A DNA stretch of 64,000 nucleotides from Seiridium cupressi. Lineage: Eukaryota > Ascomycota > Sordariomycetes > Amphisphaeriales > Sporocadaceae. The translations under genes were made by a program, and so were the position numbers. Position 1 is the first letter of the stretch; the number at the start of each line of letters is the position of its first letter. Below are positions 25,241 through 35,919 of this stretch, one piece after another. Below the pieces are notes generated by a model. It was not told where the DNA came from and did no database searches. It worked only from the letters and a program-made list of their open reading frames with translations. The stretch is from NCBI GenBank assembly GCA_036674765.1, contig JARVKI010000006.1, forward strand, positions 620,001-684,000. Direction: 5' to 3'.

Positions 25241-26036
25241 GGTGACGAGCTTCGCATGGCGACCGAGCGATTCGGTGTTGGAAACGTCGAGTGAGTGGAC
25301 GCGTTGAAGCTTCCGGCGCGATATCAAGAATACAAAATACCCCTCCAAAAAGATGAAGCTCGTCGGATAAGCAGACTACCAGCTACTGGCTCTATGATGC
25401 AACGCCCGGAGATAAGTGACGCGCTAAGGTCGTTGCCCAGTGCGCCAAAACTAGCGGCAGCGGAGGCCAGTTAGCGCCAAGTCCCCGCAACTAACACCAC
25501 TAATGGGAGGTAGGAGGCAGGCTCAACCCCTCCATTAAGTACCTCAGAGATGGCCTGCACTTCTGCCGTGCTCGTTGAGGTCTCTGCAAAGAGACACATA
25601 ATAGTGGCCAACCATAGTGTTGGCAGCTACTGGTCTTGTTATACGGACCATGAGAAAGAAAATATCCCAATTGTAGACGAGAATGACAATCAAGGACGAG
25701 GCGTACGGTGGCCTTTTATGATTAGGATGTGATCTGACCCTGGTTGATACATCTGAGCACTTTCCAATTCAGTGAGCCTGTTCAGTCCTCTATTTCTACA
25801 CATAACAGTTCATCCCGCTTCGCCGCACTCTTGCCTCGACCAGTGACAGTCGCCAGTGAGAGATGAGGAGTTGATTCAGTTCCTTGAGGCTCAGATCCTG
25901 TAACACTGTCACCGCTGTCCCGGGCCACTTCCACATGGAGCGGAGTCACCGAGGCAGACAATATACGCCCTTCAGGAGGTCAATAAGCTGATGCCGAAAA
26001 TTGCTCAATCACAATTCTCCACGCTAAACAGACAGA
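25241..26036. promoter_or_regulatory. Divergent intergenic region, DDB1 / ankyrin gene
   Basis: Nearly 800 bp between two divergent starts. No clear TATA element or repeat was seen. A short open frame at 25550-25732 is not supported. Confidence 0.4.
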
Positions 26037-27132
26037 ATGGCGAGAACGCCCGGCCAGCTGGTATCTATACCACCAGCACAGACACAGCTTGCAGAGGATG
26101 ATGAGCTTATAGAGGAAGATGAGTGCTGGACGGATCTACAGCTCGCAGCCAAAGACGGCGACCTAGAAAAGGTCAACAGTCTGATCGCTCAGGGAGCCGA
26201 CATTAATGCCCCGCCAACAGGCTACTATGGCAACACAGCGCTTCAGGCAGCCTGTCTGTTTGGTCACAAGGATATTGCAAAGGTCCTGGTTGAGCATGGG
26301 GCGGACATCAATGCTTCTGGGGGTAACAATGGAGTTCGCACGGCACTTCAGCGTGAGTGACGTCTTTATGCCTCAAGGGCCAGAGTTCTTGTGGCCCATG
26401 TTCTACCCCTAGTGACTATGTTTGAGAGTGCTTGCTAACGCCAGCTGGCTGCAGAGGCGTGTACAGCCGGGGTACCATCTCTCGTCTCCTTGCTGATCGA
26501 GAAGGGTGCCGACGTCAACGCACCCGCGGGTAGGTATGCTGGGCGTACTGCTTTACAAGCGGCAGCCGAGGAGAATCACATCGAGATTGTTCGACAGCTT
26601 CTGGAAGCCGGAGCAGAGGTAAATGCTAAGCCAGCAAAGACAACAGGAGAGACAGCCTTGACGGCGGCAGCGTCGGCAGGCGATATCCAAATAGTCGATC
26701 TTCTTCTCAAAAACGGGGCTGATGTCAACGTGCCTGCCATCCGCCACAAGGGAAAGACTGCATTGCAAGCAGCTGCACTACGAGGAAATCTAGACATCAT
26801 CAATTTACTAATCGATGCCGGTGCTGATGTTAATGCGCAAGGGGCTTCTTTCAAAGGCGGAACAGCACTGCATGGTGAGTACAGAGGGCAATTTTCACTT
26901 CCTCCCGAGAAGCTGACATATTTTGTGAACAGCTGCATCGGAGAGGGGGCATGTGAAAGTGGTCCAAAGGCTTTTGGACGCCGGTGCCGATATTAATAAA
27001 GGATCTGGATGGAGGAATCAGTCTGCTCTGCAGAGTGCTGGGATATGCGGCCAGGACAAAATTGTTGATGTGCTGGTCAAGGCAGGTGCGTCTGGAGATG
27101 CAATTGGTGGTGTTATCCTATTCGACAGCTAG
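26037..27132 (+). CDS. Ankyrin-repeat protein, 311 residues
   Basis: Three exons: 26037-26352, 26455-26874 and 26933-27132, introns 102 and 58 nt. After a short acidic lead (EDDELIEEDEC) the whole protein is ankyrin repeats: about seven units of the form GADVNA-x6-GxTALQxAAxxGxxxIVxxLLxx. The linker between units is longer than the 33-residue consensus (extra residues such as PTGYYGN and PAGRYAG). The repeats are very alike, which suggests recent duplication or homogenisation. In fungi such arrays often form the C-terminus of NACHT/NB-ARC or HET proteins, but here no such domain precedes it, so this is a free-standing array that probably binds another protein. The exon borders fall at the same place in two repeats (after TALQ or TALH). 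Confidence 0.75.
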
Positions 27133-28046
27133 TTCCTGTAGTCAGAAATAAGGCATGTCAGGTCTTATAACAGCTGTGTCCACAGAGTGAGCGGAATCAT
27201 GGCTGTAACATTACAATGAACAAAATATCACTCGGCTGTGTTGTACTCTCAAATGTGTATATCAAATATCCATGCACCGATATTGATTTTCAGTCCTGGG
27301 ATATTGCCAGTAGTACTGGGACCACTTCATGAGTATGATGTTCCGATTGCATCATGAATCCATGATTGTTGAAGAAAGATATATCATACACCAATGAGAG
27401 GAGTGATTGAAAAACTCCACAACTAGCAATAAAACCGTCATGAACATGTATGCGAGACATTCCAGCCCTTCTTTAGGTCACAAGGTAGAGCTGGTTTTGG
27501 CGGAATGGTTAGTGATGCTGGCTAGGCTTGAAAGTTGTGCTATAGCATGTGTTCGTCTTAAAACTCATCCTTAAGGGGCCATCATGCTTGCAAATTGGTT
27601 GTGATGCCCACTTACCAGCTGCTTCAGCTATCTCAGGGCCTGGAGAAGTGCCCCTCAGCAGCCCGTTTCTGGGTGACCTAGGGCGACAAAGGTGACTCTA
27701 GAAGCACCTCCATCGCATATGATTGCAGCCTGCCCCCACTAAAGAAATGCCGTAAAGTTCGCCAAGCTGAGCATACCTAGCACCAACTGGTGGGTCGGGG
27801 GCCGAGCTTTTCTCCGTGCAACTGACTTTAAAGCTCTACAAACGGTCCCTACAAGTTACAACCGTGCTCGTCGCCTCGCAAAACCCATACTTACTAACTG
27901 CCGAGCATCTTGCCTCAGGTCTCACGTCCATTTTCCGGATGTGAGAGCGGGTCTCATACGTACAAGTGCCCTCGACCGCTCGGGGAGGGATCTCCATCAC
28001 AGACCACCAGAGCTTACTGACAGCCACATTCACATCGCCAGCGGCA
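27133..28046. other. Intergenic, no gene supported
   Basis: Spacer and promoter of the F-box gene. The open frame immediately before 28047 begins with GTG, not ATG, and was not used. Confidence 0.5.
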
Positions 28047-29726
28047 ATGGATACGCTGTCGCCAGAGATCCTGCACGTTGTGTGCTCATTTCTCGATATT
28101 GAGAATGTCCTATGCTTCCGTCTCGTCGGAAAAGTTTTTGCGGACATCGGCGCTGCTTATATGCTCCCTGAGGTGTCATTCTACATGTTCGATGGCGACT
28201 TTCAACGCCTGCGAGCAATCGCAGACCATCCCATCATCTCCAAGCATGTCCGCTCCCTGACATACTTTGCTGAGGTCATGGACAACGAGAAGATTCCGTT
28301 CAGTGCGTTCGTGCGTGACAACCACCGAAGTGGCATGGACTCTATCCAGAGCTTTCTCAAGGGCGGCCCTGCGACAGAGCCTCTCACTGCCCTGCAGCTC
28401 CAAAAAGCATATAAGGACTACGAGGCCGTAATGAAGGCCCAGCAGGAAATCATCGATAACCATACTGACGTGGCTTGCTTGAAGGAGGTTATCCCCAAGT
28501 TCACTAGTCTTCGCCAAGCGACCATGTCGTCGGGACACGAGTTTTATGAAGGACTGCGCGAAGTCCACAAAGTCAGAGGTTCCCCTTTCGAGTTTTCCCC
28601 ACTTTGGCCGGGGAGCGACCTTGAGCCTGAAGGTAAACGTCACCTGAATGGTCTGATTGCAGCACTGATGGGCTCGGACTGCCATTTCGAAAGCTTCAGG
28701 GCCGGAGTGGTGGACTGGAAATTCTTCAAGAACTTTACTAAAGTCCCCGACAGTCTCGCAGAAAAGCTCAAGTTCTTGAAAAGAATCGAGATTCATATCG
28801 ATGCTGATCCCAAAGAAAACATGAGCTCGATTGGCCGTTGTCGCAAGGCCATGCAAGAAGGCATCCTTCGGAAGCTACTCAAACCGCTGCAGCGGCTTGA
28901 GGCTCTACACGTGACGTTATATCCAGTTGAGTGGGCCGATGAAGAATGGCCAGCTTCACTGGACGATATCATTGCTCCGGGTCATCAGTGGCCACATTTG
29001 GAGGAAGTTGGCATCGGCGGCTTCATAACCACCCGATATGACTTGATCAAGTTTCTGGAACTGCACAAAAGCACACTGAAGAAACTGTGCCTCCGGGACG
29101 TGGGTATAGGAGCAACATCATGGTGGAAGCTTCTCCCCGACATCCGAAACAAGTTGAACTTGGAGGACGTTTGCATTTGCGGTGATATTGTCGGCAATTC
29201 GGAGGATGATTCGCAAGTAGTGCCCAACGAATACTGGGACCTATCGACACCAGATGTTTGTCGCGACAAGGTCCGCGAATCCATCAACACTTACTGTCGT
29301 GGGCCGGACGCGTACCCAGATGAAGTACCGCTGAAGAGGGAAGTAGCTTTTAAACACTTCGCCCAGTATGTTTCACAAGCAGGCGACGGGGATTCTGTGG
29401 CGTCGTATGGAGATGAGGAAGATGACGACGAATTCGGAGATCCTTACGGCTGGGGAGAAGACTACGAAGACTATCTGGACAATGACGACTTCTTCGATGA
29501 TGACGATGAACTGGATGAGTGGGGCGATCTCGATTTGCTTACAACTTTACTTGATGGCGGGCCGCCATTCGGCAACCTCGGCGGCCTCGGCGAAGTTGAT
29601 GACTTCGACGAGGAATGGGAAGAGGACGATGACGATGAAAACGAAGGTGGCGAAGCTGGAGATGGGGATAGACCGAATGATGATGACGACGAGACGATCC
29701 CTGATTTGATTGATACGAATACCTAG
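28047..29726 (+). CDS. F-box protein with acidic C-terminal tail
   Basis: Single-exon gene of 559 residues. The F-box is at residues 1-42 (MDTLSPEILHVVCSFLDIEN then FRLVGKVFADIG), the Skp1-binding module of SCF ubiquitin ligases. The middle 300 residues are helical with Leu-rich stretches like those of fungal F-box proteins that read out substrates through irregular leucine-rich repeats. From about residue 450 the chain becomes extremely acidic (runs of Asp/Glu with Trp/Tyr/Gly spacers, e.g. EEDDDEFGDPYGWGEDYED) to the end. The start is the ATG directly before the F-box; the longer open frame opens on GTG. The substrate is unknown. The acidic tail may bind basic or nuclear partners, which is inference only. 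Confidence 0.75.
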   Translation: MDTLSPEILHVVCSFLDIENVLCFRLVGKVFADIGAAYMLPEVSFYMFDGDFQRLRAIADHPIISKHVRSLTYFAEVMDNEKIPFSAFVRDNHRSGMDSIQSFLKGGPATEPLTALQLQKAYKDYEAVMKAQQEIIDNHTDVACLKEVIPKFTSLRQATMSSGHEFYEGLREVHKVRGSPFEFSPLWPGSDLEPEGKRHLNGLIAALMGSDCHFESFRAGVVDWKFFKNFTKVPDSLAEKLKFLKRIEIHIDADPKENMSSIGRCRKAMQEGILRKLLKPLQRLEALHVTLYPVEWADEEWPASLDDIIAPGHQWPHLEEVGIGGFITTRYDLIKFLELHKSTLKKLCLRDVGIGATSWWKLLPDIRNKLNLEDVCICGDIVGNSEDDSQVVPNEYWDLSTPDVCRDKVRESINTYCRGPDAYPDEVPLKREVAFKHFAQYVSQAGDGDSVASYGDEEDDDEFGDPYGWGEDYEDYLDNDDFFDDDDELDEWGDLDLLTTLLDGGPPFGNLGGLGEVDDFDEEWEEDDDDENEGGEAGDGDRPNDDDDETIPDLIDTNT

Positions 29727-30326
29727 TGGCGTTGGTCAATCGAAGACAGCCACGTCTTACAACTTACTAAACTATGGCTGATGTTCCTTTTTTGTCTGAT
29801 TCCCTTCACTAAAGTTGACAGTAAAGAGGAATGCAAGAGAAGTACTGGACCGAAATTTACGTTGAAAATAACTATCGTGTCTAGGCGAAGGGCTCAGCTG
29901 CCTGGCTAGAGGCGGAGGAAGGGGCGCTTTGGAATGGGTGATTAGATTTTGGACGAATGATTACGGTATTTGCGAATTTAGAAGCGAACGGCGAAATGGT
30001 GCGCGGCTGCTGTTTATGTGTATTTGTTGGAATGGGTCCTGCTGTTTTTATATCGCCTTTGAAGGAGGCCGGTGATGTCACCCCATCTCTCTCTCTTTAT
30101 CAGACATGAAGATATCTTGGAGTCACTAAGTCAATGCCATATTATTAGAAAGAGTTCCGAGGGATGTCATAATCACCAAAGGGAGACTAACAGATTAATA
30201 AAATAGACCCATAACGTAAGCTTTTAGAATAAATGGTACGTTGCGAGTCTGCTTGTTACTTGATGCTAACAGCAATAATTTGAATGGTCTTTCGGACATG
30301 AGACTCACGCCATTTACTTTTTCGGT
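29727..30326. other. Convergent intergenic spacer
   Basis: Between the tails of the F-box gene and the SMP-30-like gene. AT-rich and without supported features. Confidence 0.5.
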
Positions 30327-31619
30327 CTAAAAATGTAACCGCCAAAGCCTTTGACCCGCGCCGATGAACAACTCCTCATTCCTTCCGAAACACAGGCTCG
30401 AGCACCCGCCTGCGATCTCGACAAGACCTAACGGCACACCTCCCGGACTCCATATTTCGACTCCGTCGCCACATGTAGCATACACGTTGCCCATGGGATC
30501 GCTTAGTAATGCGGTTGCCACGCCATCGAACGGAGCCGCAAAAACGCGCTTGTTGGTAAGAAATGGCTGCTCGTGGCGGATCGTGATGTCGTAGGCGTAG
30601 ATAGTCGACGGTCTGCGATCTAGTGAGCAAAAGCTTGTGTCGATCACATGACGAATTCATTCATATGTAGTGGTTGACCATACCTTATACGAGCATCCTC
30701 GGCTTCGTGCTTACCGGCCTCCACATCAGAAATATACACCGTTTCGCCATCCGCCGAAAAGGCAATTGCACATGGCCGACCCAGCCCGTTGGCCATGACC
30801 CTGGTGATCCCCTCCTGCGGTGTATATCGGTACACTAGATTCGGCATCTTTGCTCTTGGTCGAACACGGGAATCAGCCCCGACGTCCGAGTCCGTGAACC
30901 AGAGGCTTCCGTCCACGGGTGACACGGCGACCCGCTGCAGCGAATTGAAGCTCTTGCCGCCATAATGTGTGAGAATCCGCGTGGGTGGTTTATTCCGCGG
31001 CATGTAGACCAAGCCTCCAGTCTCCGGGTCCAGGCTTCCTTGGGAGCAGTACATGATGCCGTCTTCGTACGCGCAGGCACCACCCGGATTTGGCATAGAC
31101 GGGGGCGCGCGAAGCTTCTGCCATTCCGCAGCGGTGATGGTTTGCGGCTCGTTGGCGGAGTTCCGGGCGAGGCTGACTCTGGAGATGAGGACCTGGGGCA
31201 GTTGGGAAGACGAGGTTGAGGGCAATGGTGATGAGGTCAGATACAGCTCGTCATGGGATGGGAGATGAATGCAGGCGTCTGCGAAAAAGGGATTTTGCGA
31301 GGTGGTGTGTGAGGTTAGCAAGAGCGAGTATGAAGGGCTAGAAGTCGTGATCGTCGAGAGTAAGTCATGATATTTGAGTAGGCGCACTTCGTTTGGATCC
31401 TGTAGTCTTTGCCTAATGTTGTAAGTCAGACAAATCGTCCATCAAACGTAAAGCAGTCCTGGAGGAGTACCCACTGTGGCTTCGTTCTCAAGTCTACGAC
31501 CTAATGATTTGTGAATACTGGTATACGATTGAAATACGTGTGGGAAACCATATCAAAAAGGTGCTTACATGAGTTTCGAGGTATGTGGTCTGGATATCTT
31601 CGTTCCTGATAGAAGCCAT
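30327..31619 (-). CDS. SMP-30/gluconolactonase-like beta-propeller protein
   Basis: Four exons on the minus strand: 31569-31619 (17 codons), 31471-31500 (10 codons), 30684-31399 and 30327-30633, introns 68, 71 and 50 nt; 367 residues. The two tiny first exons are supported because both junctions are phase 0 and give MASIRNEDIQTTYLETH-VVDLRTKPQW-DPNEVRLLKY. Family signs: PNGGACAYEDGIMYCSQG-like strand (here NPGGACAYEDG), GKSFNSLQRVAVSPVDGSLWFTDSD, GRPCAIAFSADGETVYISDVEAG, PSTIYAYDI, and CGDGVEIWSPGGVPLGLVEI. Members bind Ca2+ and hydrolyse lactones such as gluconolactone; the acidic metal ligands (the D in FTDSD and the D in YISD) are present. Last-intron acceptor: CACAAG at 30634 keeps the frame, whereas the nearer CTAG would not. 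The substrate cannot be told. Confidence 0.75.
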
Positions 31620-32901
31620 GATAAAGATTTGGGTGGTGTTCTTAGAGGGTCGTTTATGCCTGCTTGGCTGTGGTTTCTTCCGACTTACGTCAAGCAATTG
31701 CACAATGCCAACGGAGAACTTGAGAGGCAGAAGTGGCTGGGCTGCTTTGCTCTAATACTAGGCCATTCTTAACAAGGTGGTAGTCGTCCGAATAAGAAGA
31801 CAATCGCGCGCAGCACCGTCTGAATAATCGTGCATATAATCATACGCACTGTATATGGTCCATATTAAAGCAGTACATAGGTAGTCGAGCTAAAATGTCA
31901 CAAGCTACTAGTGCCAAGGTAATTACGATTAAGAACAAACTAGATCCGGAACTTCTGCTTCTGATGTTCAAGACCTACAAGGATACAGTTGGAAACGCTA
32001 CCTCTTGAGGAATGATATGCTCTTGCGGCATACTATAGTTACATAGTCGCCGAGGAAGCTTAGTATTACCACAGCCGATATCTACGAGAAATACCGAACA
32101 GAAGGTTGCGAGAAATAAAATGACATGGTCGCAATCTCGGCCTTAAAGGAAGAGAAAACGACGCAAGGAGCAGCAGCCACCATACTAATCATTGCACAAG
32201 TACCTACAATCTTCAAAGCAATATAGATCCGCCCTGCCACGAAAATTTAGGGAGGGGAATCTTCTGTATTATGATTGCTTGATGATTCGTCGCCCAATGC
32301 CGGGATGTTCATCTGTCTTCGTGGCGTTGAATGACGGCGAACCCATGAAATAGCCATGTCAAGTTCTTATAGTAGACTTTCAATATCCAATTTACGCGAA
32401 ATTTAGGCCATGTCCGCGTCACTGTAGGGTCGATCTCTTTATCCGATATCGAGGCTGGGATATAAGTCCAGTCCAGGAGGAGTCCGTTGGTTCGACTCCG
32501 CTGATCAGACCCGTTTCTTATCCTTCGACTTATGAGAGGCCTTATACCAGTCAAGAAGTTGTATTGCCTGGACAAGTCGACCGCTGAGGGGCGCTCAATG
32601 GCAGCCCATACGCTGCTAGGGAAAGCTTGACGACCCGGTCGCGCCAGTAAATCCATGAAAGACGGGCTAATAAGTCGCGTCTTCACCTGTATTGTCAGTA
32701 GCCAGGAATGCAGCACCGAACAGTTAAATGTCAAACACAATCTCCATAAACTCTCAAGATATCGAGCGTTGGCTCTAAAATTCGGCGCTTGATTCATTTG
32801 ATCGTGCTCTTCCGAAATGACCGCGTCTATACATATACAATCGAGCCGCCCTCCTTCCTATGTCGCATCAATGCTCCTTATTTCATAGTACAGCGCCGGG
32901 T
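31620..32901. other. Intergenic; one unassigned 162-codon ORF
   Basis: On the minus strand 32309-32797 is open from an ATG (MNQAPNFRANARYLESL) for 162 codons. It has no recognisable domain, signal or splice structure and may be chance. The rest is AT-rich spacer. Confidence 0.35.
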
Positions 32902-33278
32902 TTAGTGCTTGGCCGTCTTCTCGTCCTTGTTCGCCTGGTCTAAGAATTTCCTGTTGGGATGGTGAGTTGGGGTTCTCCATAGGGGAAGAAGCGAGAGGTT
33001 GCGCACTTGATGAAGTCCTCCTCATCGGAGCTGGATGCGTTGATCGGGGGAGTCTGAGTAGCAGCCTTGGCCTTGTTGCCACCACCGAGAGACATGTAAG
33101 AACCACCGAAGATAGCACCGAGGACGCCCATGGCGAGCTGTACATGATCATTGTCAGTCAATTGACCCGAACTGGTACCGGCTGTCCGGAACGTTGGAGT
33201 CGATGCGCGGGCTCAGGGAGGGCTACTAACGTAGTGCGAGCCGACCTGGCGGCCGAAGATGTTGTACATCTGAACCAT
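32902..33278 (-). CDS. ATP19: Mitochondrial ATP synthase subunit K (Atp19-like)
   Basis: Small accessory subunit of the F1Fo-ATP synthase dimer in the inner membrane. Three exons: 33231-33278, 33007-33137 and 32902-32950, introns 93 and 56 nt; 75 residues. The sequence reads MVQMYNIFGRQVGSHY (N-terminal part of the family), then the single membrane helix LAMGVLGAIFGGSYMSLGGG, then PPINASSSDEEDFIKKFL, the conserved acidic/basic tail. All junctions keep frame, including an FIK-K split codon. The length agrees with other fungal subunit K proteins. It is transcribed away from MTFP1. Confidence 0.9.
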
Positions 33279-33818
33279 GTTGGCGGATTGGGGAGAATTG
33301 GCCTCGAAGAAGTGGTTCGGGGGGTGTGGTGGGATGAGGTTGGCTTTCGGGTATGCAGTTGTTGTCGACGCTTCAAAACTGCTCAAGCTCCTCCAATTTG
33401 CTGCAGGTGCACTGACCAGCTAAGAATGTCGGGCATGGTCGGAACAAGGAAACGCCGACGCCTGGAGCTGGGGTCGGATTCGGTCCCCATCGGGCCTGAC
33501 CGGGATCGTGCGATTGTCAGAGCTCAAGTGGGTACCAGATGCGATGCGGGTACCAATAACGTCACATTACTCATCCCCCGGACTTTCCCTGCCCTGCGCA
33601 GCTCCAAGTCTGCCAGGGCATCAGGGCATGCGGCGAGCTACTGTAATTTGCTGGTCCCATTGCCGAGCTATTACGCATGTCGCATGAGAGGTTTAACATC
33701 TTTCCACTTCCCGTCGCCCTTCCATCTCAACCTCTTCCTTTTGGGACAAGCAGCCGTGCTGCACTCGAAGCTCCTTCGCGGATTTCAGACAGAAAAGTAT
33801 CACTTATAGACGATCACT
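33279..33818. promoter_or_regulatory. Divergent promoter region, ATP19 / MTFP1
   Basis: 540 bp serve two mitochondrial inner-membrane protein genes facing apart. No TATA box is evident near either start; a long CT-rich leader precedes the MTFP1 ATG. Confidence 0.45.
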
Positions 33819-34727
33819 ATGTCGTGGTGGGGGAAAGGTTCGGACAAGGACAAACAGCAAGCTGCTGCTCCGTCTTCTCCGGCGACTGCTCAGCCCATCG
33901 AGCCTGTCGAGTCCCCTAAAGATGCCGCCAAGCAAGAGTTCAATCCTGATCGTCTCCCTGAGCGCAAGAAGCTGTCCCGAAACTTTCAGAAGATTGTTGA
34001 CAAATCCGATCACGATGATTCGTTCTACGATGAGCTAGTCGACGGCTATGCCCCAGACTCGACCGAGTCCAACTGGCGATATGCCGCTTACGCCAACCGG
34101 CTGCGAACTATCATGCTTTCTGCGCATCGATATGTAGCCTACACCTCCGACATTGGCGAATCTTTCCGGCCTGTAGCCCACCCGTGGTTAGTCAGGAGCG
34201 CGTATGGTATTTCGTGGACTTACATACTGGGAGACGTGAGCATTGAAGGTTACAAAGCATACTGGCAAAACCAACGCAAGCTCAACCCTGAATTGCAGCT
34301 TAGCGAGAAGCAGTTGAAGGCGACTGGGCTCAGCAATGTGCCCGAGGAAGGCGCATTGGTGAAGGCGGAGCCAGGCGTTGTGGCACCTCTGGAGGACTGG
34401 CGAACGGTCATGCTCCAAAGAGGTATATTCCAGACTATCGCGAGTATGGGTCTACCAGCTTTCACGATTCACAGCGTGGTGAGATACTCAGGTCAGGCCA
34501 TGAAAAACGTCAAAAACACAAGGCTGAGGACATGGGGACCTATCGGTTTGGGATTGGCTGTTGTGCCCACGCTGCCGTACTTATTTGATCAGCCCGTGGA
34601 GACTGCGGTTGAGTGGGTGTTCCACAAGGGATTCGCTCTGGCCGGTGGTCAGCATGCCGTTGGTGATCTGCCCTCGACAGGAAGAGAGGAGCAGTTGTCC
34701 AAAAGGCCCAAGGAGAAAGAGTTGTAA
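33819..34727 (+). CDS. Mitochondrial fission process protein 1 homolog (MTFP1/MTP18)
   Basis: Single-exon gene of 302 residues. MTFP1 is an integral inner-mitochondrial-membrane protein that affects fission and cristae. After a low-complexity N-terminus (KQQAAAPSSPATAQPIEP) come the family's conserved parts: WRYAAYANRLRTIMLSAHRYVAYTSDIGESFRP, then WLVRSAYGISWTYILGDVSIEGYKAYW with a membrane helix, then a helix near RGIFQTIASMGLPAFTIHSVVRYSG, and TWGPIGLGLAVVPTLPYLFDQPVE, the last hairpin. About three to four membrane segments are expected. The start is the ATG that follows CACT. It shares its upstream region with ATP synthase subunit K. Confidence 0.92.
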   Translation: MSWWGKGSDKDKQQAAAPSSPATAQPIEPVESPKDAAKQEFNPDRLPERKKLSRNFQKIVDKSDHDDSFYDELVDGYAPDSTESNWRYAAYANRLRTIMLSAHRYVAYTSDIGESFRPVAHPWLVRSAYGISWTYILGDVSIEGYKAYWQNQRKLNPELQLSEKQLKATGLSNVPEEGALVKAEPGVVAPLEDWRTVMLQRGIFQTIASMGLPAFTIHSVVRYSGQAMKNVKNTRLRTWGPIGLGLAVVPTLPYLFDQPVETAVEWVFHKGFALAGGQHAVGDLPSTGREEQLSKRPKEKEL

Positions 34728-34992
34728 ATACTGTCACAAATTGGAGTCCGAAGAAAAACAACGGCGTTACGGAGTACACTCAGCTCAGACACAAACCACA
34801 GATGGATGGAGCATTTATGCTTGGCGAGCGATGTAGAGAATCAAGGGTGTGGGAAAATCCCCAATAATACATTCAGTGCAATTGCGATCAGTCGAGCCAT
34901 TGTTGATATGACCATCTAGCTTCATGTCCTTAAACGCCTGGAAATGCAGTCGTCATGCCTCTGAATCTCGTAACACATAGCAGGTCCGTTCT

Positions 34993-35919
34993 TCACATCT
35001 TGATTAGATCTTCTTGCGGCTGCCCAACACCTCTGAGCAGCACCACCGTATTCCCACTAGTTAGCGCAGTTCCAACCTTCTCGTTGAACTCCAGGACCCG
35101 GCCGCCCTCGACATGGAATACTCTAAGCTTGTCCTTCTCGTCAACGCTTGAGTTGTTGACATTCTCCACCTGTAGTCCCTTGGCGGCGGAATCCAATAAG
35201 CGCCCTACAACCCAATCCTTGCTGAAGTAAAACTGTCCCTTTGGGAACTTGGCCGTCGTTGTCTCGGCCTCAGCTTCCACATATAGATATACTCTCTTCT
35301 CGGGTGCGAGCTTGGCATCTCCCTTTGCCGTCTTTTTGAGCTGGTTGACTGCTACTATTCTCTGGCTGGCCGTACTCGGTTTGGGTTTCGGCAACGCCCG
35401 GGTCGCAGCCTCTTTTCGTGATGCGCCCCATGCCTTCAGCTTCGATAATGCCGATCGGGCCTCCTTTCCGATATTGACCTGTGCCGGCCGTGCGCCTATG
35501 GGCACTAGATTTTTACAGTCGTGTTCTTCGCCCAGTCTATGCTTCAGACAGTAATCCCGGTTACATCTGTCGCAGTGGACGCCCGGTACCAGGCTTGTGC
35601 CCACCACCGTCTTGCAGTCTTTCTCGGCGCAGGGTTTCTGTTGGACAAAATCGCGCATGCGCTTTCCCTCGCCGGCACTGGGTTTCGCGAGCTCTGCCTC
35701 CCGCCGCCGCCGCGCCCAAGCGCCTGCGTCCGGACATACGTGTGCGGTTTCGGTGCGGTGGTCGAGACAGAAGGTGCCTTTGCAGGATTGACAGAAGAAG
35801 GGAAGGAAGTCGAGTTGGTTGCAGTAAGTATATTGGCAGTGCTTGCCGATCAATGTGGCGTCGGCTGTGTCCATCTTGACGTATGAGGACTCTGCGTTAT
35901 CGGTAGAGGAGGACGCCAT
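34993..35919 (-). CDS. AN1-type zinc finger protein with C-terminal ubiquitin-like region (CUZ1/ZFAND1-like)
   Basis: Single exon, 308 residues from ATG at 35919; the open frame upstream begins with TTG. Two AN1 zinc fingers are seen. The first spans residues 25-65 and contains GKHCQYTYCNQLDFLPFFCQ, then CKGTFCLDHRTETAHVC. The second, after about 40 residues, has CAEKDCKTVV, CDRCNRDYCLKHRLGEEHDC. All Cys/His zinc ligands are present. A linker rich in Ala/Lys leads to a C-terminal ubiquitin-like fold starting RVYLYVEAEAETT and containing KGQFYFSKDWVVGRLLD. This is the plan of yeast Cuz1 and human ZFAND1, which join the proteasome and Cdc48/p97 under arsenite stress and help clear stress granules. 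The role here is inferred from those. It is divergent from the Rad4 gene. Confidence 0.85.
   Translation of the reverse strand: MASSSTDNAESSYVKMDTADATLIGKHCQYTYCNQLDFLPFFCQSCKGTFCLDHRTETAHVCPDAGAWARRRREAELAKPSAGEGKRMRDFVQQKPCAEKDCKTVVGTSLVPGVHCDRCNRDYCLKHRLGEEHDCKNLVPIGARPAQVNIGKEARSALSKLKAWGASRKEAATRALPKPKPSTASQRIVAVNQLKKTAKGDAKLAPEKRVYLYVEAEAETTTAKFPKGQFYFSKDWVVGRLLDSAAKGLQVENVNNSSVDEKDKLRVFHVEGGRVLEFNEKVGTALTSGNTVVLLRGVGQPQEDLIKM

Noticed and set aside
32484..32512. GGTTCGACTCC resembling a tRNA B box
   Set aside because: No A box, acceptor stem or T-arm pairing could be drawn around it.
32967..33809. 280-codon plus-strand frame across the ATP19 gene
   Set aside because: It overlaps ATP19 exons in antisense and the shared promoter; the sequence is not protein-like.
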